NCBI GenBank assembly: GCA_903789615.1
Contig: CAIFEV010000010.1
Span: 8,566 to 72,565 of the forward strand
Direction: 5' to 3'
DNA length: 64,000 nucleotides
Source: an uncultured Lachnospiraceae bacterium
GTDB lineage: Bacteria > Bacillota > Clostridia > Lachnospirales > Lachnospiraceae
The translations under genes and the position numbers were made by a program. Below are positions 8,562-17,580 of the stretch, in pieces. Positions within the stretch are counted from its first letter, which is position 1, and the number at the start of each line of letters is the position of its first letter. The notes beneath the pieces are model-generated. The model was not told the DNA's origin. It saw only the letters and a list, made by a program, of their open reading frames with translations, and searched no databases.

Positions 8562-9957
8562 CACACCGAGAATCCTTGTCGCGGGGACGGGGAGTGGCTG
8601 CGGAAAGACGACGGTGAGCATGGCGCTTCTGGCGGCGCTGAAAAAGCGCATGAATCTGCGGGCGTTCAAGTGCGGGCCGGACTACATCGACCCGATGTTT
8701 CATGAGCGCGTGCTTGGCGTCCCCTGCAGCAGTCTGGATTCCTATCTGCTTTCCGCGGACACGGTGCGGTATCTGTTCTCCGAAAACAGCCGGGGTGCGG
8801 ATCTTGCCCTGATCGAGGGCGTGATGGGATACTTCGACGGCCTTGAAAACGGCGAAACGGGCAGTACGCACGAGATTGCGAAGATCCTGAAGACGCCTGT
8901 CATTCTGGTGCTTGACTGCCGGGGAAAGAGCCGGTCAGCCGCGGCGGAACTCCTGGGGTTCAGAACGTTTGCGGACGACGGGCTGATAGATGGCGTCATT
9001 TTCAACGAGGCCTCACCCGGAGTGGCGGACACGCTTGCACAGTTTGCCCGTCAGATGGGGATAACGCCGCTCGGGTATATGCCCCGCATGAAAGAGACGC
9101 TGGCGAGCCGGCATCTGGGCCTGGTCACGCCGGACGAGGCGGCGGGGCTGCAGGCGCAGATAGAAAGCTTAAGGCAGGCGGCCGAAGCGACGATTGACCT
9201 CGGAAAAGTTGTGCAGCTGGCAAGGGAGGCTGCGCCGCTTGACGCGCCGGAAGTGACGCTGATGGCGGGAGCGGGAAATTTCACGGCGGGTGCGGAAGAG
9301 ATACATGACCGGACGGGCACTTCCGACGGGGAGGTGCGGATCGGTGTGGCAAGAGACGCGGCGTTCTGCTTTCTTTACGGGGACAACCTGAGACTGCTGG
9401 AGCGGTTCGGCGCCGAACTGGTGTACTTTTCCCCTCTGAACGAAAAAAAACTTCCGGACAGGATTTCCGGGCTGTACCTTTGCGGCGGGTATCCGGAGCT
9501 TTACGCGCGGGAACTGTCCGAAAACAGGACGATGTCAGCGGATGTACGGCGCGCCGCACTGCGCGGCATGCCGGTGTTTGCGGAGTGCGGAGGTTTCCTG
9601 TATCTGCATGAGAAGCTTTCGGATCCGGAGGGGCAGATGTACGGGATGGCGGATGTGATTGCTGCAAAGGCGCGCTTCACGGGAAAACTGCAGCATTTCG
9701 GGTACGTCACCATGCGGGCCGGGAAAGACACGCTGCTGCTTGAGAAGGGAGAATGCGTGCGCGCCCATGAGTTCCACCGGACCGTTTCAGACGCTGTACA
9801 GGACGCCTTTACCGTATGCAAAGGCACCCGTCAGTGGGGCGGATACGTGGCGGAGGGGAACCTGCTCGCGGGTTACCCGCACGTGCACTTCTGGTCGGAC
9901 CCGCACATGGCGGCACGATTTGTTGGCAAATGCAGAGAGTGGGCGGCTTCGCGGTGA
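8551..9957 (+). CDS. cbiA: Cobyrinate a,c-diamide synthase
   Basis: This 468-aa ATP- and glutamine-dependent amidase acts on the a and c carboxylates. The N-terminal P-loop domain has GTGSGCGKTT (about residue 10) and KCGPDYIDPMF. The C-terminal class I glutaminase-like domain has GGYPELYARELSENR and the nucleophile Cys of FAECGGFLYL (about residue 346). The GTG start lies behind AAGGAGG. The gene overlaps cbiGJ and is followed by cbiC after 25 bp. Confidence 0.92.
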   Translation: MICDTPRILVAGTGSGCGKTTVSMALLAALKKRMNLRAFKCGPDYIDPMFHERVLGVPCSSLDSYLLSADTVRYLFSENSRGADLALIEGVMGYFDGLENGETGSTHEIAKILKTPVILVLDCRGKSRSAAAELLGFRTFADDGLIDGVIFNEASPGVADTLAQFARQMGITPLGYMPRMKETLASRHLGLVTPDEAAGLQAQIESLRQAAEATIDLGKVVQLAREAAPLDAPEVTLMAGAGNFTAGAEEIHDRTGTSDGEVRIGVARDAAFCFLYGDNLRLLERFGAELVYFSPLNEKKLPDRISGLYLCGGYPELYARELSENRTMSADVRRAALRGMPVFAECGGFLYLHEKLSDPEGQMYGMADVIAAKARFTGKLQHFGYVTMRAGKDTLLLEKGECVRAHEFHRTVSDAVQDAFTVCKGTRQWGGYVAEGNLLAGYPHVHFWSDPHMAARFVGKCREWAASR

Positions 9958-9982
9958 GGAGTCCGGCAGGAAAGGATACGGG

Positions 9983-10612
9983 ATGAATGAAATAGAACTG
10001 GTTCCGCCGGAGAAAATCGAAGAGAAGAGCTTTTCCATCATCCGGGAAAACCTGACGCGAACCGGCCTTACAGACGGTCAGATGCAGGTGCTGCTCCGGG
10101 TGATTCACACGACGGCGGATTTTGACTATGAAAAGAATCTGGTGTTCTCTGAGGGCGCGGTTGAGACGGCAAGGAAGCTGCTTCTTCAGGGCACGGACAT
10201 TGTGACGGACACGGCCATGGCGGCTGCCGGGATTCACAAGCGCAGTCTCACGCGGCTGGGCGGGAAGGTCCTGAACTTCATGCAGGAAGCGGATGTCGCG
10301 CGGGAGGCAAAGGATCGGGGCCTCACGCGGTCCTGGGTGAGCATGGAAAGAGCTGCGGCGCTTTCGCGGCCTCTGATCTTCGCCGTCGGGAATGCGCCGA
10401 CGGCGCTGCTCTCCCTGGCGGATCTGATGGACAGGGGATACCATCCGGCGCTCATCATCGCGGTCCCGGTAGGATTTGTCAACGCACAGCAGTCGAAAGA
10501 GCTGATTCTGCAAAGAAAAGCCCCGTGTATCGTGGCGCGGGGGAAAAAGGGCGGAAGCAATGTGGCGGCGGCGATTGTGAACGCCCTGCTGTATCAGGTG
10601 ACGGAGCGGTAG
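9983..10612 (+). CDS. cbiC: Cobalt-precorrin-8 methylmutase
   Basis: The 209-aa protein matches CbiC/CobH, which moves the C11 methyl to C12. Conserved features include ATG..AAAGIHKRSL (the His expected to act in catalysis), FAVGNAPTALLSL and PVGFVNAQQSKE. The ATG at 9983 follows AGGAAAGGATACGGG; the longer reading upstream runs through the cbiA tail in another frame and is not used. Length equals the family norm. Confidence 0.92.
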   Translation: MNEIELVPPEKIEEKSFSIIRENLTRTGLTDGQMQVLLRVIHTTADFDYEKNLVFSEGAVETARKLLLQGTDIVTDTAMAAAGIHKRSLTRLGGKVLNFMQEADVAREAKDRGLTRSWVSMERAAALSRPLIFAVGNAPTALLSLADLMDRGYHPALIIAVPVGFVNAQQSKELILQRKAPCIVARGKKGGSNVAAAIVNALLYQVTER

Positions 10613-10622
10613 GAGGTGCCAT

Positions 10623-11372
10623 TTGAAGAAGCTGTATGTGACGGGGATCGGTCCCGGCGGCATGGAAGACTGTACGATCCGGGCGGACCGGGCACTCTCA
10701 GAGTCCGAGGTGATTATCGGCTACACGGCGTACCTGGATCTGGTGCGGGGGCGCTTTCCGGACAAGGACTACCACAGCACCCCGATGGGCGGCGAGCTTG
10801 CGCGCGTGCGCATGGCATTCGGGTCAGCCGCGGCCGGACATACCACGTGCCTCATCTGCTCGGGCGACGCGGGTGTGTACGGTATGGCGGGGCCGGCGCT
10901 GTTCATGGCAGGCAGCTACCCGGACGTGAGCGTGGAGGTGATTCCGGGCGTCACGGCGGCGACGGGAGCCGCGGCCATACTTGGCGCGCCGCTTATGAAC
11001 GACTTCTGCGTCATCTCGCTCTCCGACGACCTGACACCGCAGGCGGTGATTGAGAAGCGGCTGCGGGCGGCGGCTGCGGGTGACTTTGCCTGTGCGCTCT
11101 ACAACCCGAGGAGCCGCAGACGTCCCCGGGCGCTGGCTGTTGCGGTGAAAACCCTGATGGACGCGGGCCTTCCTGCGGACACTCCCTGCGGGCTTGCCGG
11201 ACGGATCGGGCGGGAAGGCGCCTGGAGCCGGATAACGGCTCTTCAGGAGCTTGCAGACGATACGCAGGTCGACATGTTCACGACGGTTGTGATCGGGAAC
11301 AGCCGGACGCGCGTGGCAGACGGGCGGCTCGTCACGGCCCGCGGATATGAAGGGGAGGAAGGCCGTGGCTGA
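10623..11372 (+). CDS. cbiH: Cobalt-precorrin-3B C17-methyltransferase
   Basis: The 249-aa tetrapyrrole methylase carries CSGDAGVYGMAGP (SAM loop) and PGVTAATGAAAILGAP plus NDFCVISLSD, typical of CbiH/CobJ. It performs C17 methylation and ring contraction. The TTG start at 10623 is supported by TAGGAGGTG eight bases upstream; no in-frame ATG is near. It begins 10 bp after the cbiC stop, and its 3' end overlaps the cbiP start region. Confidence 0.9.
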   Translation: MKKLYVTGIGPGGMEDCTIRADRALSESEVIIGYTAYLDLVRGRFPDKDYHSTPMGGELARVRMAFGSAAAGHTTCLICSGDAGVYGMAGPALFMAGSYPDVSVEVIPGVTAATGAAAILGAPLMNDFCVISLSDDLTPQAVIEKRLRAAAAGDFACALYNPRSRRRPRALAVAVKTLMDAGLPADTPCGLAGRIGREGAWSRITALQELADDTQVDMFTTVVIGNSRTRVADGRLVTARGYEGEEGRG

Positions 11373-12909
11373 GGTTCTGATGATCCAGGGCACGATGTCG
11401 GGTGCCGGAAAAAGTCTGATTACGGCTGGGCTTGCCCGCATTTTCTCGCGTCGGGGCATGCGCGTCGCGCCGTTTAAGTCCCAGAACATGTCGCTCAATT
11501 CCTTCATCACCGCCGAGGGACTCGAGATGGGAAGGGCGCAGGTCATGCAGGCGGAGGCAGCGGGGCTGGAGCCCCGCGCGGCGATGAACCCTGTTCTGCT
11601 CAAGCCGTCCGGCGACACGACGTCGCAGGTTATCGTGAACGGCAGGGTGCGCGCCAGCATGAACGCGAAGGAATATTACCGTTTCAGAAAAACACTGATT
11701 CCGGACGTCATACGGGCGTTCCGGACACTGGAAACGGAAGCGGATCTGATCCTGATCGAGGGGGCCGGGTCGCCTGCCGAGATCAACCTGCGGCAGGATG
11801 ACATCGTCAACATGGGCCTCGCGAAGATGGTGGGGGCAGGTGTCCTGCTCGTTGGCGACATCGACCGCGGCGGCGTCTTTGCCCAGCTGTACGGCACGAA
11901 AGCGCTGCTTATGCCGGACGAGCAGGTAATGCTTGGCGGCATGATCATAAACAAGTTCCGGGGCGATGAGAGTATCCTCACTCCCGGCATCCGGGAGCTG
12001 GAGGAGCGCACCGGCTGTCCGGTTCTTGGCGTCGTCCCGTACATGCACCTGTCGCTTGACGATGAGGACTCCCTGTCGGAACGGCTTACGGCCGGGCAAA
12101 ACGGCAGGAGCGGCAAGCCGGGCTTTAGAGACGCGGATGTCCCGGATACGGAAATTGCGTGCACGGATATCGCGGTCATCCGTTTCCCGCGTCTCTCGAA
12201 TTTCACAGATTTTGGCGTGTTCGACGAGTTTCCGGACGTAAGCGTGCGGTACGTGAGGGCGGTCCGGGAGCTGGGCCGCCCGGATCTCATCGTCCTGCCG
12301 GGCAGCAAGAACACGCCGGGGGACCTGACGTGGCTGCGGCAGGAGGGACTGGCAGATGCCGTCTGTCTTCTGGCGGGGGAAGGCGTCCCGGTGCTTGGAA
12401 TCTGCGGCGGTTTTCAGATGCTGGGAGAGTCGGTCGCGGACCCGGAGCGTGTGGAGGCGCTTCACGGGACACCGGACACAGTCCGCGGGCTCGGCCTGCT
12501 GCCGTGCCGCACGGTTTTAAAAGGCGTAAAGACGACAAGACAGTCGCGCGGCGTGATTCCAAAGCTGGCGGGAACATTTGCCGCGCTCTCGGGGAAGCCC
12601 TTCGAGGGGTATGAGATTCACATGGGCGTGACGGCAGGGCCGGGCGGCGCGCCGGTCACGTTCCTCTCCTCGGGAAGCGTGCTTGGCACCTATGTGCACG
12701 GACTTTTTGACAAAAAAGAGCCCGCCGCATCGCTTGTCAGCCTGCTGCGCGCTGCGGCGGGGAAACCGTCTGCACGAAGCGCTTCGCCGGGGCAGCTGCA
12801 GGATCTACAGAAGTTTCGGCAGTCACAGTATGATCTGCTCGCCGACACGCTGGAGCAGTGCCTTGATATAAAAGCCATTGAGGCGCTTTTTAAGAAAGCG
12901 TCGGTCTGA
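11365..12909 (+). CDS. cbiP: Cobyric acid synthase
   Basis: The protein (about 514 aa) is a glutamine amidotransferase that amidates positions b, d, e and g. It has QGTMSGAGKSL (P-loop) and PFKSQNMSLNSF near the N-terminus, and a C-terminal glutaminase domain with LGICGGFQMLG (nucleophile Cys). The GTG at 11365 is preferred because GGGGAGGAA precedes it; an in-frame ATG at 11347 inside cbiH has no ribosome site. The gene overlaps cbiH by 8 bp on this choice. Confidence 0.9.
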   Translation: MAEVLMIQGTMSGAGKSLITAGLARIFSRRGMRVAPFKSQNMSLNSFITAEGLEMGRAQVMQAEAAGLEPRAAMNPVLLKPSGDTTSQVIVNGRVRASMNAKEYYRFRKTLIPDVIRAFRTLETEADLILIEGAGSPAEINLRQDDIVNMGLAKMVGAGVLLVGDIDRGGVFAQLYGTKALLMPDEQVMLGGMIINKFRGDESILTPGIRELEERTGCPVLGVVPYMHLSLDDEDSLSERLTAGQNGRSGKPGFRDADVPDTEIACTDIAVIRFPRLSNFTDFGVFDEFPDVSVRYVRAVRELGRPDLIVLPGSKNTPGDLTWLRQEGLADAVCLLAGEGVPVLGICGGFQMLGESVADPERVEALHGTPDTVRGLGLLPCRTVLKGVKTTRQSRGVIPKLAGTFAALSGKPFEGYEIHMGVTAGPGGAPVTFLSSGSVLGTYVHGLFDKKEPAASLVSLLRAAAGKPSARSASPGQLQDLQKFRQSQYDLLADTLEQCLDIKAIEALFKKASV

Positions 12910-12920
12910 AGAGGGACTTC

Positions 12921-14261
12921 ATGGAAAATACAGGCAATTCAAGCACATTTTTTGAAAACAGGGCATGCCGGTACTATCCGTGCCATACGGGGCTTTCGGA
13001 AATCAACTGTCTGTTCTGTTACTGTCCGCTCTACAGCTTAAACAGCTGTCCCGGGGTGTTTTCGTATGTGAAGACGCGAAGCGGAGCGCGGGTGAAGAGC
13101 TGTATGAACTGTGACTTCCCGCACCGGCGGGAAAACTATGGCGCCGTGATCCGCTGCCTGATGAGCCGGGGCGAAGGTGCAGCCGCCGGACTTCCGGATT
13201 TGCGGGACACGCCGGAGGAGGAGGCGCTTCGCTTTAAGATCCGTGCGCGCTGGGACGGACTCGCCAAGCCGATCGACTCGCTCGGGAAGCTGGAAAAGCT
13301 GATCACGCAGATCGGCGTGATTCAGGGGACGGAGGACGTCAGGCTGAAATCCCGCGCACTGGTCATCTTCGCGGGTGACCACGGCGTCGTGCGCGAGGGG
13401 GTGACACAGACCGATTCGTCTGTCACGAAGACGGTCGCAGAGAATCTTGCAGCGGGGAAAGGCGTGACGAGCATCCTCGCGCATAAGGCCGGCGCGGATC
13501 TTTACGTCATCGACGCCGGGATGGACACGCCCAACAGTCCTCAGGAAAAACTTGTGACGGGTGAGATCGTGGACCGCAAGATCCGGCGTGGGACCGGAGA
13601 TATCGCTAAAGAAGACGCGATGAGCCGGGAAGAGTGCCTCGACGCGCTTGCGGCCGGAGAGAAGCTCGCGCAGGAACTCAAAGACCGCGGGTACGACATT
13701 CTTGCCACTGGCGAGATGGGCATCGGCAACACGACGCCAAGCGCCATTCTGATCGGCCATTTTCTGCAAAAGAAAGCCGGGGCCGTGACGGGCCGGGGGG
13801 CGGGGCTTTCGGACGCAGGTCTGAAAAAAAAGACGCAGGTCATCCGCCGCGCCCTTGAGCGTACATGCAGCCTGACAGATCCCGTCAGCGTGCTCGCGGC
13901 GGCTGGCGGCCTTGAGATTGCCATGATGGCAGGGCTGTACCTCGGCGCTCTCAGGTGCCGTCTTCCGGTACTGATGGACGGGCTCATCTCCCAGGCGGCG
14001 GCCCTGACAGCCGTGATGATGAATCCGGATGTGCGCAGAATTCTGATCCCGACGCACCGGTCGGGCGAAAGCTGCGGAGACTGTGTTCTTGAGGCGCTGG
14101 TCCTTGACCCGGTGATTCATGCTGATATGGCACTCGGCGAGGGCAGCGGCGCGATGATGCTCCTGCCGATGCTTGACATGGCGCTTGCCGTCTACGATCA
14201 GATGGGCAGTTTCGCGGACAGCGGCATAACGCCGTATGAGCGCTTTGAGGAGGCGCCATGA
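12921..14261 (+). CDS. cobT: Cys-rich small domain fused to nicotinate-nucleotide:dimethylbenzimidazole phosphoribosyltransferase
   Basis: Residues 1 to about 85 form a small cysteine-rich domain with Cys at 16, 21, 30, 33, 35, 43, 61 and 64, resembling the standalone Cys-rich proteins of cobalamin loci. Residues about 95-446 are CobT, which activates the lower-ligand base as its alpha-ribotide; TGEMGIGNTTPSA and the C-terminal DMALGEGSGAMM (catalytic Glu) are visible. CobT alone is about 350 aa, so this is a true N-terminal fusion. The Cys pattern suggests metal binding. It overlaps cobU by 4 bp. Confidence 0.9.
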   Translation: MENTGNSSTFFENRACRYYPCHTGLSEINCLFCYCPLYSLNSCPGVFSYVKTRSGARVKSCMNCDFPHRRENYGAVIRCLMSRGEGAAAGLPDLRDTPEEEALRFKIRARWDGLAKPIDSLGKLEKLITQIGVIQGTEDVRLKSRALVIFAGDHGVVREGVTQTDSSVTKTVAENLAAGKGVTSILAHKAGADLYVIDAGMDTPNSPQEKLVTGEIVDRKIRRGTGDIAKEDAMSREECLDALAAGEKLAQELKDRGYDILATGEMGIGNTTPSAILIGHFLQKKAGAVTGRGAGLSDAGLKKKTQVIRRALERTCSLTDPVSVLAAAGGLEIAMMAGLYLGALRCRLPVLMDGLISQAAALTAVMMNPDVRRILIPTHRSGESCGDCVLEALVLDPVIHADMALGEGSGAMMLLPMLDMALAVYDQMGSFADSGITPYERFEEAP

Positions 14262-14836
14262 ATCTGTATCTTGTGAGCGGCGGCGCCGGCAGCGGAAAGA
14301 GTGCCTGGGCCGAAGAACGGACGGTGCGGCGATCAGGCGTTTCCGGCGGCCGCCTCGTCTATCTGGCAACCATGCACCGGTCTTCTGACCCTGAGACAAT
14401 GGAAAGAATCGCCCGCCACCGCCGGCTGCGCGCCGGGAAAGGATTTCTTACGATAGAGAAGGAAAGTCACCTCTCAGAGCTCCTTCCTCTCATCCGCCCT
14501 GGCGATCAGATTCTGCTGGAGGACCTCGGCAACCTCCTGGCAAATGAGCTGTTCACCCCGTCTCCGCGGAATGAAGGGGAGATTTTCGCGGACCTGGAGT
14601 CCCTGGCAAAGGCTGCGGGAGAGGCGGGCAGCCTCACCGTCGTGACGGATGAAGTCGGATGCGACGGCGCGGCGTACGCGCCTGAGACGGTCGGGTACAT
14701 CAGGCGGCTCGGACGCCTGAACGCAGCACTTGCCGGAGCGTCCCGGGCAGTCTTGCGGCTCGTGGCGGGGATTCCGGTGGTGATTAAGGATGAGGAAGAG
14801 AAAGAAGAGAAGGGAGGCACAGAATGCGTGCGCTGA
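14258..14836 (+). CDS. cobU: Adenosylcobinamide kinase / adenosylcobinamide-phosphate guanylyltransferase
   Basis: The 192-aa protein has the CobU P-loop GGAGSGKSAWAE at the N-terminus and ERIARHRRLR, which contains the His guanylylated in CobU. The usual EVGxGIVP segment is altered here to TDEVGCDGAAYAPE. It phosphorylates cobinamide and transfers GMP during loop assembly. ATGA overlaps cobT, and the stop overlaps the cobS start. A second, shorter CobU-like gene lies just beyond cobS. Confidence 0.88.
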   Translation: MNLYLVSGGAGSGKSAWAEERTVRRSGVSGGRLVYLATMHRSSDPETMERIARHRRLRAGKGFLTIEKESHLSELLPLIRPGDQILLEDLGNLLANELFTPSPRNEGEIFADLESLAKAAGEAGSLTVVTDEVGCDGAAYAPETVGYIRRLGRLNAALAGASRAVLRLVAGIPVVIKDEEEKEEKGGTECVR

Positions 14837-15576
14837 TCATCGCATTTTCCATGTATTCGAAGGTTCCGATGCCGCATGTCCCGTGGAATGACCGGGACAT
14901 GAAGTACGCCATGTGCTTCTTCCCGGCGGTGGGCGCGGGGCTTGGCGCCTGCTTCTGGCTGCTTTTTCTGCTTCTTTCAGGGCTGAAATTTCCGGACTTT
15001 GCGCGCGCGGCGCTCCTCACGGCGCTGCCTGTCCTCTACACCGGCGGCATTCATCTGGACGGGTTTCTCGACACGCAGGACGCCATTCATTCTTACGGAG
15101 ACCGGGAGAGACGGCTGCAGATCCTGAAGGACCCGCATGTCGGCGCCTTCGCCGTCATTTACGGCATCGTTTACGTGCTCGTTTCCGCCGCCCTTTTTTC
15201 CATGGCGGACGAAAAGACGGCCGGTCCCATCGCGTGTACCTTCGTGTATTCGCGCATCTTGAGCGCCATCGCGGTGGTGCGCTTTCCGAAGGCGAAGAAG
15301 GACGGGACGCTGAGGACATTTTCAGACCGGGCCGGCGGCCACGTACTTTGCGTGCTTGCCGGGGAACTCGCCGTCTTCGCGGCAGCCTCGCTTTTCCTGT
15401 TTGAAGCAGCCGGGGCAGTGCTGCTTGTCACCGGGCTTCTCGTCTTTGCCTGGTATCACCATCTGGCTGTGAAGACGTTCGGCGGAACGACGGGCGACCT
15501 GGCCGGATACTTTGTCTGCGAGGCACAGCTGTGGATGCTGGCGGCGCTGGTGATGGCGCAGAGGGTTTTTGGATGA
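14824..15576 (+). CDS. cobS: Adenosylcobinamide-GDP ribazoletransferase (cobalamin synthase)
   Basis: The 250-aa integral membrane protein has several hydrophobic segments. The CobS-typical GGIHLDGFLDTQDAI with acidic residues lies near residue 75, followed by LKDPHVGAFAVIYG. It joins adenosylcobinamide-GDP with alpha-ribazole (phosphate) to form cobalamin. The start at 14824 overlaps cobU, with GAAGGGAGGCACAG upstream. Length fits the family. Confidence 0.9.
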   Translation: MRALIIAFSMYSKVPMPHVPWNDRDMKYAMCFFPAVGAGLGACFWLLFLLLSGLKFPDFARAALLTALPVLYTGGIHLDGFLDTQDAIHSYGDRERRLQILKDPHVGAFAVIYGIVYVLVSAALFSMADEKTAGPIACTFVYSRILSAIAVVRFPKAKKDGTLRTFSDRAGGHVLCVLAGELAVFAAASLFLFEAAGAVLLVTGLLVFAWYHHLAVKTFGGTTGDLAGYFVCEAQLWMLAALVMAQRVFG

Positions 15577-15589
15577 AGGGGGCTGGCAC

Positions 15590-15931
15590 ATGATCCTGAT
15601 AACAGGCGGACTTGGTTCCGGAAGACATACTTACGCGCGGCGCGCGTTTTTCGGGAAAGAGATCCTGGAGTTCGGACCGGTGCAGGCGCAGGGAATCCTG
15701 CGCGCGGGCGGTGATATCATCCGGGAAGCTGTGCAGCTTGCAGCGGCGCACCCGGAGGCGGTTATGATCACACAGGAAGTGGGCTGCGGCATAGTGCCTG
15801 CCGAGGCATCGGACAGGGCATGGCGCGAGGCGCTCGGACATGCCGCATGCAGACTGGCAGAGAAAAGCGACACGGTGATCCTCATGAACTGCGGCATCGC
15901 GCAGGTTATCAAGGGAAGGAGGCGGGAGTGA
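15590..15931 (+). CDS. Short CobU-like protein, degenerate P-loop
   Basis: The protein is about 113 aa starting at ATG 15590 (GAAGGGGGC upstream); a TTG at 15569 would add seven residues. The N-terminus ITGGLGSGRHTYARR looks like a CobU P-loop whose Lys is replaced (GSGRHT), and the middle third of CobU, including the guanylylated His region, is missing. The C-terminal TQEVGCGIVPAEASDRAWREA is closer to canonical CobU than the same part of the full-length copy. It may be a degraded duplicate or an accessory subunit. It sits tightly between cobS and cobC. Confidence 0.7.
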   Translation: MILITGGLGSGRHTYARRAFFGKEILEFGPVQAQGILRAGGDIIREAVQLAAAHPEAVMITQEVGCGIVPAEASDRAWREALGHAACRLAEKSDTVILMNCGIAQVIKGRRRE

Positions 15932-16563
15932 ATATCATCCTTCTGCGCCACGGCGCGACCAGAGGAAACGAAGAACACCGCTATGTCGGGACGACCGATG
16001 AGGCTCTCTTGCCGGAAAGCACTGCAAAACTCGCATCTGCGGCCGGTGATTTCAGGAACCGGGTTCTGCGTGGCCGCCGCGTCCTGTTTCTTGTCAGTCC
16101 GATGAAGCGCTGCATACAGACGGCAGAACTTCTGACAGGCGGATTTCCGGAAAACAGCATTTCTCTTGCAGTTCGCGTGGTCCCGGATTTCCGTGAAACC
16201 GATTTCGGCGCGTTTGAATACAAGACATTTGCCGGGCTTGACGGCAATCAGGACTATCAGCGATTCATCGATTCCGGGGGCCGGGCACCTTTCCCTGACG
16301 GTGAGAGCCGCGGGGAGATGCAGGCGCGCGTGACGCGCGCCTTCCGGGAACAGCTGAACGGTCTTCCCGCCGCAGGCGCGCCGGACACGATTGTCATTAT
16401 CTGCCACGGCGGGACGATCATGGCTCTGATGGACCGCTTCGCCGTCCCGCACAAGACCTTTTATACCTGGCAGTGTGCGAATCTGGCGGGCTTTTCCGCA
16501 AGACTCACGCGCCTGCCCAGACCGCAGATTGTGGAGGCTGAACCGTTTTGTCTCAGATGGTAG
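15928..16563 (+). CDS. cobC: Histidine phosphatase, probable alpha-ribazole-5'-phosphate phosphatase
   Basis: The 211-aa protein belongs to the histidine phosphatase (phosphoglycerate mutase-like) superfamily, with LLRHGATRGNEEHRY (RHG catalytic motif) at the N-terminus and VIICHGGTI (second His) near residue 155. Position in the cobalamin locus suggests removal of the 5'-phosphate from alpha-ribazole-P or cobalamin-P. GTG 15928 follows GGAAGGAGGCGGGA and overlaps the upstream stop by 4 bp; longer readings upstream are another gene's frame. Confidence 0.85.
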   Translation: MNIILLRHGATRGNEEHRYVGTTDEALLPESTAKLASAAGDFRNRVLRGRRVLFLVSPMKRCIQTAELLTGGFPENSISLAVRVVPDFRETDFGAFEYKTFAGLDGNQDYQRFIDSGGRAPFPDGESRGEMQARVTRAFREQLNGLPAAGAPDTIVIICHGGTIMALMDRFAVPHKTFYTWQCANLAGFSARLTRLPRPQIVEAEPFCLRW

Positions 16564-17534
16564 ATGTCAGAGCTGTCGTACTGATTCTTGCCTTCGCGCT
16601 GGATGCGCTCGTCGGCGACCCGCCGTTTCTCTGGCATCCGGTGCAGGGTATTGGATTTCTTATCAGCCGGTTTGAAAAGGTCCTGTGGCATCAGTTCTCT
16701 CTGCGGGACGGAAGAGAAGATGACCGGGAAAAGAAGCGGGCTGCGGGAGTAATCCTTTGTGTCCTGGTGCCGCTTGTCACGCTGGCGCTTGTCGGCGGAA
16801 TTCTGTATGCGTCGGAGAAAATTTCACCTGTCGTGGGCTTTATTGTTCAGGTGATTTTCTGCTGCCAGTGTCTTGCGGCGAGATCGCTCACCGATGCGGC
16901 GCGCGCGGTGTATACACCGCTCACCCGCGGCGATCTGCCGGGCGCGCGCCGGGCTGTCTCGATGGTGGTGGGGCGCGACACGGATGCCCTTGACGCGTCC
17001 GGTGTGACACGGGCTGCCGTTGAGACGGTGGCGGAAAATGCTTCCGACGGCGTCATCGCCCCGCTTTTCTGGATGGCACTTCTCGGGCCCTTAGGCGGTT
17101 TTTTTTACAAGTCCGTCAACACCATGGACTCGATGATCGGCTACAAAAATGACCGGTACCGCTACTTTGGCACGGCGGCCGCAAAACTGGACGATTTCGT
17201 AAACTTCATTCCGTCCCGGATCGCCGGACTTCTGATGGTGGCTGCCGCATTTCTGCTTTGGCTTGACGGGAAGAATGCCTGGAAGATTTTCAGGCGCGAC
17301 CGGAATAAGACGCCAAGCCCGAATGCCGGACAGACCGAAGCGGCTGCTGCCGGCGCTCTGGAAGTGCGCCTTAGCGGTGATGCGAGGTATTTCGGCAGGA
17401 TGGTCCACAAAGAACCCTTAGGCGACCCGATCCGCCAGATCCGCCCGGAAGATATCCTGACCGCAAACCGCCTCATGTACACGGCGGCCATTCTCGCCCT
17501 GATCCTGGCGGCAGGCATCCTGATCGCGGTGTGA
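16548..17534 (+). CDS. cbiB: Adenosylcobinamide-phosphate synthase
   Basis: This membrane protein of about 325 aa, CbiB/CobD family, attaches aminopropanol phosphate to cobyric acid. ALDALVGDPPFLWHPVQGIG near the N-terminus and ETVAENASDGVIAPLFWMALLGPLGGFFYKSVNTMDSMIGY are family hallmarks. TTG 16548 or ATG 16557 may be the start; GTGGAGG lies about ten bases before the TTG. It overlaps cobC. A long repeat array follows before cobD. Confidence 0.88.
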   Translation: MSQMVDVRAVVLILAFALDALVGDPPFLWHPVQGIGFLISRFEKVLWHQFSLRDGREDDREKKRAAGVILCVLVPLVTLALVGGILYASEKISPVVGFIVQVIFCCQCLAARSLTDAARAVYTPLTRGDLPGARRAVSMVVGRDTDALDASGVTRAAVETVAENASDGVIAPLFWMALLGPLGGFFYKSVNTMDSMIGYKNDRYRYFGTAAAKLDDFVNFIPSRIAGLLMVAAAFLLWLDGKNAWKIFRRDRNKTPSPNAGQTEAAAAGALEVRLSGDARYFGRMVHKEPLGDPIRQIRPEDILTANRLMYTAAILALILAAGILIAV

Positions 17535-17580
17535 TGCTGCGCGGCGATGGGTGGCAGCATTTTCGGAAAAAGGAGAGTGT

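Noticed and set aside
13038-14399. 453-codon minus-strand ORF opposite cobT
   Set aside because: Antisense shadow of a well-identified gene; Arg/His-rich translation without any motif.
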